Origin: Prevotella sp. UBA3294
GTDB taxonomy: Bacteria > Bacteroidota > Bacteroidia > Bacteroidales > Bacteroidaceae
Direction of reading: 5' to 3'
Assembly: GCA_002361535.1 (NCBI GenBank)
Contig: DETG01000033.1
Coordinates: 1-7,632 of the forward strand
DNA length: 7,632 bases
Shown: positions 1 through 5,667 of the stretch, one piece after another
Numbering within the stretch: position 1 is the stretch's first letter
Layout of the letters: every line of letters begins with the position of its first letter
Made by a program: the position numbers and the translations under genes
Notes under the pieces: generated by a model
Told to the model about the DNA's origin: nothing
The model's input: the letters and a program-made list of their open reading frames with translations, nothing else
Databases searched by the model: none

Positions 1-96
1 GAGGAGTGTGGAGTGAGAAATGATTTCAAGAACAATTGGTTATACTTGTGTATTCTTTATCTCAGTACTATTCTCACTCCTCACTCCACACTCCTC
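1..96. repeat. Inverted repeat, arms 1-17 and 80-96
   Basis: Positions 1-17 (gaggagtgtggagtgag) are the exact reverse complement of 80-96. The arms are separated by 62 bp of AT-rich DNA. The right arm lies inside the 7-bp tandem array at 74-136, so the left arm is an inverted piece of the same array. The left arm starts at the window edge and may extend further. Whether it folds in RNA or is only a by-product of repeat inversion cannot be told. Confidence 0.75.
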
Positions 97-136
97 ACTC
101 CACACTCCTCACTCCTCTCTCCACACTCCACACTCC
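74..136. repeat. 7-bp tandem array, nine units
   Basis: Nine consecutive 7-bp units follow one another without a break: tcactcc and acactcc, with one tctctcc variant. The array ends 32 bp before the ATG of the DUF2027 gene. The strand is almost free of G, so it is a strong polypyrimidine/polypurine tract. I recall heptamer arrays of this kind as common between genes in Bacteroidales; that is memory, not a search. It may lie in the 5' leader or between promoter and gene. Confidence 0.9.
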
Positions 137-168
137 TCGAAAGTTGAACAAAGTAAAACTTTATAATA

Positions 169-1323
169 ATGAAAATAGGTGATCAAGTAAGATTTCTCAG
201 TGAGAGCGGCGGTGGTGTCGTTGCCGGTTTCCAAGGTAAAGACATCGTGTTGGTGGAGGATGAGGATGGGTTCCAAATCCCCACAAGAATCAGTGACGTG
301 GTGGTGATCGATTCGGATAACTACAACCTGGAGAAGGTGGCTCAGAAAAGGGTAGGGGTGACTCAGAAAAATCCTGACAAACCCGCCGCACCGAAGGCTC
401 CTGTCCAGAACAGACCCGAACAGAAGGTATCCACCCAGAAGGTGGAGAAACCTGTGCTTCGTCCGATGGTGGAGGAGCGCAAGGGCGGGGATAAGCTGTC
501 GGTGTATCTCGGCTTCGTACCCATCGACATCCGTGAGGTCACCAAGACCCGTTTCGAGACCTACATCATCAACGACAGCAACTACTATATCCACTATAGC
601 TATTTAGTGGCGGAAGGAAACTCCTGGACGCTGAAGGCGATCGGAGAGGTGGAGCCCAACACCAAAGAGTATATCGAGGAGTTCGGTAGGGAGGTATTAA
701 ATGAGATGGAGCACATCGCCGTACAACTGATTGCATACAAACGGGATAAGTCGTTTATGTTAAAGCAACCCATCAGTGCTCAGTTCCGTGTGGATGGGGT
801 GAAATTCTATAAGCTCCACACCTTCCAGGAGAATGATTTCTTTGAGCAGAAAGCGTTGCTTTATACCATCATCGAGAACGATAAGGAGATGCGCCCCCTC
901 GTGATCGATCCTGATACCGTCAAGAAAGAGATGTACCACAAGGAGCAGCCCGATCACACCCGTGTCGATAACGGGTATGTGCGCCGTTATGACAATGGGA
1001 AGCATGGCAACCCCTTCATACAGAAACATCGCCACGGTGACGATCCGGTGGTGGTTGACCTCCATGCGCAGGAGCTGTTGGAGACCACTGCGGGTATGAA
1101 TTCTTCTGACATTCTGAACTATCAGTTGGATGTCTTCCACCGCACTCTTGCCGACTATGGCGGTAACAAAGGACAGAAGATCGTGTTCATCCACGGAAAA
1201 GGTGAAGGGGTGCTGCGCCGTGCCATCATCCACGAGCTTACCTACAAGTACAAATCCTACACCTATCAGGATGCCTCCTTCCAGGAGTATGGATATGGGG
1301 CTACTCAGGTAACTATTCGATAA
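169..1323 (+). CDS. DUF2027 domain protein with C-terminal Smr domain
   Basis: The protein has 384 residues, the usual size for this Bacteroidetes family. The N-terminus (about 1-60) is a small beta-rich domain that begins MKIGDQVRFL and contains the run of acidic residues VEDEDGF. A Lys/Pro/Gln-rich linker follows at about 60-105. The DUF2027 body spans about 108-270. The C-terminus (about 293-384) is an Smr domain: VDLHAQEL at 297-304 corresponds to the DLHG motif, here with Ala in place of Gly, and IHGKGEGVLR at 341-350 is the HGxGxGxLR motif. Smr domains in other proteins bind or nick nucleic acid; the role of this family is not known to me. The start is the only ATG near the conserved N-terminus, after an A/T-rich stretch without a purine-rich ribosome site, as is normal in the phylum. 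The gene is convergent with the smalltalk/HU unit. It looks intact and like a housekeeping gene rather than part of the mobile module. Confidence 0.9.
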   Translation: MKIGDQVRFLSESGGGVVAGFQGKDIVLVEDEDGFQIPTRISDVVVIDSDNYNLEKVAQKRVGVTQKNPDKPAAPKAPVQNRPEQKVSTQKVEKPVLRPMVEERKGGDKLSVYLGFVPIDIREVTKTRFETYIINDSNYYIHYSYLVAEGNSWTLKAIGEVEPNTKEYIEEFGREVLNEMEHIAVQLIAYKRDKSFMLKQPISAQFRVDGVKFYKLHTFQENDFFEQKALLYTIIENDKEMRPLVIDPDTVKKEMYHKEQPDHTRVDNGYVRRYDNGKHGNPFIQKHRHGDDPVVVDLHAQELLETTAGMNSSDILNYQLDVFHRTLADYGGNKGQKIVFIHGKGEGVLRRAIIHELTYKYKSYTYQDASFQEYGYGATQVTIR

Positions 1324-1330
1324 ACGCCCC

Positions 1331-1360
1331 AAAAAGAGCGCGCCCCGAAAAGAGCGCGCC
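1331..1360 (-). terminator. Candidate terminator of the HU-smalltalk unit
   Basis: Read on the minus strand, GCGCGC, a 10-nt spacer (tcttttcggg) and a second GCGCGC are followed by TCTTTTT. The two hexamers (1354-1359 and 1338-1343) can pair as a 6-bp GC stem, and the T-run at 1331-1335 completes an intrinsic-terminator shape. It starts 8 bp after the smalltalk stop. The same stretch is a near-exact direct repeat of agagcgcgcc, so the stem could be accidental. On the plus strand, downstream of DUF2027, there is no T-run. Confidence 0.5.
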
Positions 1361-1367
1361 CTGAACA

Positions 1368-1466
1368 TTATCCCATGCAGCTCGTCGTGCCTAAGGCAGT
1401 AAGGGCAGCAGAGAGAACGCTGATGATGGTCTGGATCAGGAATCGGATCAGTTTTGTCTTTTTCAT
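1368..1466 (-). CDS. smalltalk family micropeptide
   Basis: This 32-residue ORF starts with ATG at 1466 and stops with TAA at 1368-1370. It opens with MKKTKLIRFL, followed by a hydrophobic helix (about residues 6-26) and ends GTTSCMG. The short Lys-rich head, single hydrophobic segment and terminal Thr-Ser-Cys are what I know from the smalltalk proteins of Bacteroides, which sit directly after an HU-like gene and usually before an amidase. Here it lies 40 bp downstream of the HU gene on the same strand, so co-transcription is likely, and no amidase follows. The Cys is preceded by TTS rather than a clean lipobox, so lipidation is doubtful. The function is unknown. Position, spacing and composition make a chance ORF unlikely. 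Confidence 0.82.
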   Translation of the reverse strand: MKKTKLIRFLIQTIISVLSAALTALGTTSCMG

Positions 1467-1506
1467 ACGATCACGTTTTTAGGTTCAACATCCAGTTTCT
1501 CACTCC

Positions 1507-2028
1507 TTACCCGTTATCAGGGTTATGGTCGTCGGTGGGGTCGTTACCAGGTGTGTTGCCTGTTGCGGCACTGCCCGTCGGGTTACTGTGCAACTCCTCG
1601 AAGACCACATCCTTCACCAGACTGTTCGCCTTGATGTAACGCTGCGACACCTTCTCATCGCCCTTGTTCGTACCCACCACGATGCGTTCCGTCTCCGGCT
1701 GGAACAGTACGCGGCGCGTGGTGATGGTAGAGGAGGTGCAGTCGTCGGGGTTCGTCACACCGATGCTCGAGAATCCCACCTTGAAGATACCGATGCCGCT
1801 CAGGCGCACCTTCTGTCCGAGTTCGAGAAAGTGCTTGATGGCACTGCCCAGCTCATCGATGGCCGCCTTGATGTCTGAGCGTTTCAGTGTGGCCTGCGAC
1901 TGGATGAATTCCGCGATCTTGTCGGTGTCGATGAATTTCTGGTCGTACACCGGCTTGGCGTAATACTTACCGTAGCATTTCTCGTTGTTACTGTTCATGT
2001 TCTTTGTTTTGATAAATTTCTGACTCAT
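1507..2028 (-). CDS. HU-like DNA-binding protein (HU_rel type)
   Basis: The 173-residue protein belongs to the long Bacteroidetes HU-related family (the histone-like type I know as TIGR01201), not to ordinary 90-residue HU. After a 20-residue head comes GKYYAKPVYDQ (20-30), then the helical dimerisation part (about 34-70) with LKRSDIKAAIDELGSAI at 48-64. The beta sheet and arm region (about 73-118) contain GIGIFKVGFSSIGV at 78-91 and STITTRRVLFQPET at 100-113. Residues 147-173 form a Gly/Asn/Pro/Asp-rich, probably disordered acidic tail. Expected role: homodimeric nucleoid-associated protein that bends DNA. The first ATG at 2028 is used; Met11 is an alternative start. It heads the HU-smalltalk unit and is transcribed divergently from DUF4248. 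Its partner genes suggest an island-linked HU paralogue rather than the main chromosomal HU. Family assignment is firm, cellular role inferred. Confidence 0.9.
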   Translation of the reverse strand: MSQKFIKTKNMNSNNEKCYGKYYAKPVYDQKFIDTDKIAEFIQSQATLKRSDIKAAIDELGSAIKHFLELGQKVRLSGIGIFKVGFSSIGVTNPDDCTSSTITTRRVLFQPETERIVVGTNKGDEKVSQRYIKANSLVKDVVFEELHSNPTGSAATGNTPGNDPTDDHNPDNG

Positions 2029-2067
2029 AGTTTTTTCTTTTAAATAATTAGATTATCTGTTTGGCAG

Positions 2068-2089
2068 CCGAGAGGGGCAGATCTCTTGG
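2068..2089 (-). other. Possible hairpin in HU mRNA leader
   Basis: The roughly 90-nt region between the HU promoter and its ATG is GC-rich in its first half and AT-rich near the start. CCAAGAG (2089-2083) and CTCTCGG (2074-2068) can form a 7-bp stem with one A-C mismatch around an 8-nt loop. A GGGCGCCC palindrome lies just upstream. A conserved structured leader for this HU family is possible, but nothing here proves it. Confidence 0.25.
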
Positions 2090-2122
2090 GGCGCCCGTCG
2101 CCATCCTCTTGCTTTCCGATGA

Positions 2123-2152
2123 CAAAGGTACAACAATGATTTGTCGTGAAAC
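2123..2152 (-). promoter_or_regulatory. Promoter of HU-smalltalk unit
   Basis: On the minus strand, TACCTTTG (2130-2123) matches the Bacteroidetes -7 element TAnnTTTG exactly. A partial -33 element, GTTT (2152-2149), lies 18 bp upstream. Transcription would begin near 2117, leaving a leader of about 90 nt before the HU ATG. Confidence 0.7.
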
Positions 2153-2224
2153 GCGTTCTGTAGGCTTGTGTGCCACAGGGTGTATTTTTCGTGTCGTTAC
2201 GTACACTTATTCCTGTCGGAACCC

Positions 2225-2255
2225 TTGGTAATCTGCTAAAAAATGATTATCTTTG
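2225..2255 (+). promoter_or_regulatory. Promoter of DUF4248 gene
   Basis: TATCTTTG at 2248-2255 matches the Bacteroidetes TAnnTTTG -7 element. TTGG at 2225-2228 is a fair -33 element with a 19-bp spacer. The start would fall near 2261, giving a leader of under 20 nt before the ATG at 2278. It diverges from the HU promoter about 70 bp away, so one regulator binding between them could affect both. Confidence 0.7.
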
Positions 2256-2277
2256 CAGAAGAGAACAATGAAAAAAC

Positions 2278-2502
2278 ATGATGGAAAAGACATTCAAAAT
2301 CCGAAGCTACGGTCGTATGGAGCTGGCCCAGCTCTACTGTCCTGATATCCAGCCGCGGTCGGCCTGGAAGAAACTGAAGTCGTGGATCGACTACTACCCG
2401 CACCTCAATGATACCCTTGCCTCTTTGGGCAAGACATCTGCCACGCGCATATTCTCGCCCCCGCAGGTGAGGGCGATTGTAGAGGCGTTGGGGGAGCCGT
2501 AG
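2278..2502 (+). CDS. DUF4248 domain protein
   Basis: This 74-residue protein matches the Bacteroides DUF4248 family in length and in its characteristic parts. It has a short basic head (MMEKTFKIRSYG), a helix with ELAQLYCPDI (15-24), SAWKKLKSWI (28-37), and the C-terminal FSPPQVRAIVEALGEP (59-74). The pattern of short amphipathic helices, with ELAQLY leading into a basic segment, resembles a helix-turn-helix DNA-binding fold; this is inference from pattern. I have seen the family next to HU/smalltalk genes and VapE in islands and capsule loci, where it is usually divergent from HU as here. A regulatory role on the shared intergenic region is plausible but unproven. ATG at 2278 or 2281 are equally possible starts. 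The gene appears complete. Confidence 0.85.
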   Translation: MMEKTFKIRSYGRMELAQLYCPDIQPRSAWKKLKSWIDYYPHLNDTLASLGKTSATRIFSPPQVRAIVEALGEP

Positions 2503-2509
2503 GCTTTTA

Positions 2510-2545
2510 TAGAAACTATAGATGCTATAGAAACTATAGATGCTA
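2510..2545. repeat. 9-bp palindromic tandem array between convergent genes
   Basis: Four 9-bp units alternate tagaaacta and tagatgcta, filling nearly all of the 46 bp between the DUF4248 stop and the stop of the convergent four-helix gene. Read in another register, the palindrome CTATAG recurs every 9 bp with AAA or ATG spacers and runs on to 2548. Adjacent palindromes can pair with each other, so it could act as a two-way terminator or structured 3' end, though there is no long T-run. Confidence 0.85.
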
Positions 2546-2548
2546 TAG

Positions 2549-3211
2549 CTATTCAATACCGTTTTCGTTCAGGCACTGTTTCAGCGCCTGTATTTCATCC
2601 TGCTGTCGATAGTAGGCATTGAGGGCGCGTTGTTTCAGGTCTTCGTAGGCTGTTTTCCAGCGGTTGGCCTCCTGTTGTGCTGCCGTGAGCTGTTGTTGCA
2701 GCAGGGGCAGGTTGTGTTCCAGCTCGGCCAGTCGCTCGTCCTGTTGGCGCCGGTAGTCGGTGCGTGCCTTGTGCATACGTTCCTTGATGCCTCCCTCCTT
2801 GATGAACGTCTGCTCCAATGATTGCAGGTACTTATTCATCATCGCATCCACCTGGTAGCACAGAGTCAGTCCGACGTTGGCCATCTCCTCGGCAGACCAT
2901 TTCTGGAAGTATGGCTCGTAGTCGCTGAGCGTGTTGTGTACCTTGGTGAAGTCTTGCATGGGTTGGAACCTTTTGTCGGCGGGAGTCCAGATCTTCAGGT
3001 GTCGTGCTTTGAGGAAATCATCGTAGTCCTGTCTCAGTTCGCTGACGCTCGACCGTGCCACGTTGAGTAGTCTGATTTCCGATTCCGTGGATGTCTTCCC
3101 GTCTTCCGATCCTTCCACGATGTTCTGTTTTCCTGAGCGTGCCGCCTGTACCATCTGGTCAACCGTGCGGTCACCGTATGGTGGCAGGAATCGTGAGCAG
3201 AACACGTTCAC
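2549..3211 (-). CDS. Four-helix-bundle suffix protein, N-terminally short
   Basis: The encoded 220 residues belong to the four-helix-bundle family related to 23S rRNA intervening-sequence proteins, with the Bacteroidetes suffix extension. Family hallmarks are RTVDQMVQAARSGKQNIVEG (15-34), STESEIRLLNVARSSVSEL (41-59) and the suffix EGGIKERMHKARTDYRR (139-155). Residues about 150-215 are Gln/Glu/Leu-rich and predicted as coiled coil. Homologues as I recall them carry about 20-25 more residues (most of helix 1) before the FCxRFLPPYGDRT segment. Here the frame can open only at GTG 3211, because an in-frame stop lies four codons upstream. The missing part is replaced by a promoter-bearing 31-bp direct repeat. 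Either a shortened but still transcribed protein is made, or this is a 5'-truncated pseudogene. The fold is related to the DGR accessory protein Avd, but no reverse transcriptase is present. Function unknown. Confidence 0.75.
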   Translation of the reverse strand: MNVFCSRFLPPYGDRTVDQMVQAARSGKQNIVEGSEDGKTSTESEIRLLNVARSSVSELRQDYDDFLKARHLKIWTPADKRFQPMQDFTKVHNTLSDYEPYFQKWSAEEMANVGLTLCYQVDAMMNKYLQSLEQTFIKEGGIKERMHKARTDYRRQQDERLAELEHNLPLLQQQLTAAQQEANRWKTAYEDLKQRALNAYYRQQDEIQALKQCLNENGIE

Positions 3212-3227
3212 AGTATTGTTTTAATAG

Positions 3228-3258
3228 CAAAGTTACGATTTAGCGAGAACAAAACAAA
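3228..3258 (-). promoter_or_regulatory. Promoter of four-helix-bundle gene
   Basis: On the minus strand, TTTG (3258-3255), a 19-bp spacer and TAACTTTG (3235-3228) make a textbook Bacteroidetes promoter. Transcription would start near 3221, only about 10 nt before the GTG at 3211. This very short leader supports the view that the original 5' end of the gene was lost. Confidence 0.7.
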
Positions 3259-3288
3259 GAAAAACCTTTCTTTTTTTGTCGAGCGTGA

Positions 3289-3320
3289 GTAACTTCGCTA
3301 TCCTTTGATAGCAAAGTTAC
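3289..3320. repeat. Hairpin-forming inverted repeat
   Basis: GTAACTTCGCTATC (3289-3302) and GATAGCAAAGTTAC (3307-3320) are inverted copies with one mismatch around a 4-nt loop. The right arm is part of the second 31-bp repeat. It lies between the divergent promoters of the four-helix gene and the BspA-like gene and could form a cruciform or be an operator dyad. Confidence 0.7.
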
Positions 3321-3353
3321 GATTTAGCGAGAACAAAAAAGGGGTGAAATGCA

Positions 3354-3382
3354 TTGACATTCAAAACTTTTTCGTATATTTG
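3354..3382 (+). promoter_or_regulatory. Promoter of BspA-like gene
   Basis: TATATTTG at 3375-3382 fits the TAnnTTTG -7 element. The TTGACAT sequence beginning at 3354 or 3355 is a good -33 match, with a spacer of about 18 bp. Transcription from about 3388 would give a leader of about 65 nt. Confidence 0.7.
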
Positions 3383-3453
3383 CCGTCGGAAAAGTAAAAG
3401 TCCACGAAATCCAACAGACATCAAGCATATTAACCCACAAAACCCTTACAATT

Positions 3454-5466
3454 ATGATGAACAGATACTACAATGTGAAGAACCTGCTGATGCGTGCCGC
3501 CCTGGCACTCGTGAGCGTGATGGCCACAGCCGCCGCGTGGGCCGATCAAGATGGGTCCTGGACGTATCAACCGAATGCAGACGGCCAGAGATGCGTGATC
3601 ACCGGATATACGGGGGCCACGGACGTAAAAGGGTTGTATATCCCCATGCAATTGAACGGATTATGGGTCGTCAGCATCAATGATAATGTCTTGTCTAAAT
3701 GTATAAATTTAGAGCGATTGACTTTTTACGAAGACGCGCGGATAGAGGATATGCCGAATGTGCAGAATCCGAAATTTAAACTTGTTGTTCTCCGATCCGT
3801 CGATTTATTAATTGATTGCCTTCCTGCTTCTATTACGAACATATATAATGCCTTCAGTGGCAGTGGCATCAAGAAAATCGGCATGCCCAGTGTGACATCG
3901 ATGGGCAATCGAGCCTTCCAGGGATGCGACAGCCTTTCGTGGGTCATCTTCGGAAAGGCTGCCACCATTGGTGATTATGCCTTTTCCAATCTCAGCCAAG
4001 CATGTACGGTCAACTATCCTGGCAAGATGGAGAACTGGAATTACCGCAACTATCAGTATTCGCCCAACCTCGTGGTCAACTGCTCCGATGGTTCCCGTGG
4101 CTGGTGCGGCGATGAGTGGAGCGACGGGATGGAACTCTATAAGGATGCCTCCTGCCTGCTCTGGACACTCGACAACGACGGGCACCTCGACATCGACTGC
4201 ATCGTCTGGGACGACTTCTTCGAGAACTACGGACCGAAGCAGATCATCAAGAGCAACTGCTGGAACATACGGAAAGTAAAGACACTCACGCTGAGCCATG
4301 TCTATGACCTCGATGGAAGGGAGTTTGACAGTGATGACGGTCATGTAGTTACAGGCGAATTTGAGGCCTACGACAATCTTACTAACGTGGTGGTTAACGA
4401 GGGGCTGGTGAGGATAGGTGACGATGCGTTCTATGATTGCCCGTCTCTCCAAACCGTATCACTACCCTCAAGCGTGACGTACATCGGAAAATGGTCTTTC
4501 TATTTGTGCTCATCATTAGCAGATATTTACTTCAATGGCACAGAAACGCAGTGGGAGAATGTGGAAAAGGCGCGTGACTGGAACAACGGAACCCCCGAAA
4601 CCATGAAGATTCACTGGCGCTGCGCTGTGACCTTCGATGCCAACGGTCACGGCACGGCTCCTGCCGCGCAGACCAACCTGTGGAGCAACGAGGCGAAGGC
4701 GACTGAACCCGCGCAGCCTACAGCCGAGGGCTGGATGTTTACGGGTTGGTACACCGATGCCGAATGCACCAAAAAATGGAACTTCGACGATATCGTGCCG
4801 GGCGACTTGACGCTCTACGCCAAGTGGTCACTTCCTTGCGATGTCACGGCAACGGCAGAAGAAACGAGCATCGACATCCCCTACGGACAGGAGTGGACCG
4901 ACATCAGCGTCTCACTGAACAGTCTTAACTTAGGATGGTTCCAGAATGAGGGCGGTACAGTGCGCGTGGCTGATGCCGTGGCGCTGACACCCTTCGTGGG
5001 CAGCGGTGCCGGTAGTAGCATCACCTTCGTCAACACAAGTGGAGGCGGAAACTTCAATGCCACAAGAGGTGCTGGCGAACATGTGGTTGGCAACAGGGTA
5101 ACGGAAGCCATGACAGCGACTGGCGAGACGGGCAAGATCTGGGTGTATATCCCCAAGGAGACATGGAAGAGTGCCGCACCTGGCGATTACTTATATCGTC
5201 TTCCTTACGATGCCGTGTTCTACAGTAACAGTGTATCACCAGTAGAATCCTACAACTATAGTCTCGGCGGCGATGCACAGGTAACGCTGTGGGTGACCAT
5301 TCCCGAAAGCAGCATTGCCACGGGGGGGGAGCAAGTTCATAGTTCAAAGTTCATAGTTCATAGTGATGAGTGGTTCACCATCGATGGCAGGAAGCTGAAC
5401 GGGCAACCGAAGGCCAAAGGGGTGTATATACGCAATGGGAAGAAGGTAGTAAGAGCCCAACCGTAA
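3454..5466 (+). CDS. Secreted BspA-like LRR protein with InlB B-repeat
   Basis: The 670-residue protein begins with a signal peptide: basic NVKNLLMR, a hydrophobic core at about 14-28 and a likely AWA|DQ cleavage after residue 30. BspA-type leucine-rich repeats occupy about 50-185 (for example GNRAFQGCDSLSWVIFG, 151-167) and 305-375 (IGDDAFYDCPSLQTVSLPSS, 321-340). Between them, about 215-285, is a CLLWTLDNDGHLDID segment often seen in such proteins. Residues 391-458 form an InlB B-repeat/Listeria-Bacteroides repeat (VTFDANGHG to GWYTDAECTKKWNFDD and LTLYAKW). A beta-rich region follows (460-618). The last 31 residues (EWFTIDGRKLNG to GVYIRNGKKVV) resemble the short C-terminal tails, like type IX sorting signals, of Prevotella proteins. 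The expected role is cell-surface or secreted binding/adhesion. ATG 3454 or 3457 could be the start. DNA repeats encode residues 628-637 and the final RAQP, so the C-terminus is locally altered. There is no operon partner. Confidence 0.88.
   Translation: MMNRYYNVKNLLMRAALALVSVMATAAAWADQDGSWTYQPNADGQRCVITGYTGATDVKGLYIPMQLNGLWVVSINDNVLSKCINLERLTFYEDARIEDMPNVQNPKFKLVVLRSVDLLIDCLPASITNIYNAFSGSGIKKIGMPSVTSMGNRAFQGCDSLSWVIFGKAATIGDYAFSNLSQACTVNYPGKMENWNYRNYQYSPNLVVNCSDGSRGWCGDEWSDGMELYKDASCLLWTLDNDGHLDIDCIVWDDFFENYGPKQIIKSNCWNIRKVKTLTLSHVYDLDGREFDSDDGHVVTGEFEAYDNLTNVVVNEGLVRIGDDAFYDCPSLQTVSLPSSVTYIGKWSFYLCSSLADIYFNGTETQWENVEKARDWNNGTPETMKIHWRCAVTFDANGHGTAPAAQTNLWSNEAKATEPAQPTAEGWMFTGWYTDAECTKKWNFDDIVPGDLTLYAKWSLPCDVTATAEETSIDIPYGQEWTDISVSLNSLNLGWFQNEGGTVRVADAVALTPFVGSGAGSSITFVNTSGGGNFNATRGAGEHVVGNRVTEAMTATGETGKIWVYIPKETWKSAAPGDYLYRLPYDAVFYSNSVSPVESYNYSLGGDAQVTLWVTIPESSIATGGEQVHSSKFIVHSDEWFTIDGRKLNGQPKAKGVYIRNGKKVVRAQP
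5334..5361. repeat. 7-bp tandem repeat inside the BspA-like gene
   Basis: Four 7-bp units (agttcat, agttcaa, agttcat, agttcat) lie in the reading frame and encode roughly VHSSKFIVHS. They fall exactly between the beta-rich body and the C-terminal sorting-like motif, so they form a linker. The unit length equals that of the array at 74-136, although the sequence differs. Confidence 0.9.
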
Positions 5467-5492
5467 GGGCCCAACCGTAGGAGCCCACCCCT
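5451..5492. repeat. 14-bp tandem repeat across the BspA-like stop codon
   Basis: Three units of 14 bp (aagagcccaaccgt, aagggcccaaccgt, aggagcccacccct) run through the stop codon TAA at 5464-5466. The first encodes the last residues RAQP. The third merges into the first hairpin/G-tract element at 5480, so the array seems to have grown from that element's edge into the gene end. Confidence 0.8.
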
Positions 5493-5525
5493 AACCCCTC
5501 CCAAAGGGAGGGGGATGCCATGCGG
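5480..5525 (-). repeat. Hairpin/G-tract element, copy A
   Basis: Read on the minus strand it starts CCGCATGGCA, has the hairpin CCCTCCC-ttt-GGGAGGG, and ends GGGTGGGCTCC. The G-rich strand (minus) has four tracts of 3-4 G with loops 1, 3 and 1 (complement at 5484-5502), a quadruplex-capable pattern. It lies 14 bp after the BspA-like stop and might serve as a transcript end, though no T-run follows. Confidence 0.85.
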
Positions 5526-5553
5526 AGATGAACTTGGTGCCCGCCTATGACTC

Positions 5554-5637
5554 GTTCCTCCGTTACTTACACCTTGTTCCCCCGTTACTTACGCATCGTT
5601 CCCCCGTCATCATCCAGTGTTAGGTGACGGGGGAACG
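5554..5637. repeat. 22-bp tandem array ending in a hairpin
   Basis: Three units of 22 bp start at 5554, 5576 and 5598, each opening gttcctcc or gttccccc followed by cgt; the first two share gttacttac. The third unit also forms a perfect 13-bp stem: CGTTCCCCCGTCA (5597-5609) pairs with TGACGGGGGAACG (5625-5637) across a 15-nt loop. There are no spacers of CRISPR type and no T-run after the stem. Confidence 0.85.
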
Positions 5638-5667
5638 AGGGTTATCATTGGCATCTATAAAGATACA

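Larger units (their letters stand above)
3224..3338. repeat. 31-bp exact direct repeat, two copies 84 bp apart
   Basis: Positions 3224-3254 and 3308-3338 are identical over 31 bp (beginning atagcaaagttacg and ending gcgagaacaaaa). Each copy holds CAAAGTTA, which on the minus strand is the -7 element TAACTTTG. Only the copy nearest the four-helix gene has a correctly spaced TTTG -33 element. A third, inverted partial copy lies at 3289-3302. Confidence 0.9.

Noticed and set aside
760..1368. Long minus-strand ORF of 202 residues opposite DUF2027-Smr
   Set aside because: It is the antisense shadow of a clearly recognised gene and shows no family features.
2549..3211. Diversity-generating retroelement, because the four-helix fold resembles Avd
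   Set aside because: No reverse transcriptase and no template/variable repeat pair with adenine-specific differences was seen; the protein has the suffix and coiled-coil extension of another subfamily.
3224..3338. Insertion sequence ends, from the 31-bp direct repeats
   Set aside because: Only 53 bp lie between the copies, there is no transposase, and the inverted component is a partial copy; a local duplication explains it better.
3808..4452. Minus-strand ORF of 214 residues opposite the BspA-like gene
   Set aside because: It is antisense to recognisable LRR coding sequence, with no promoter or recognisable domain.
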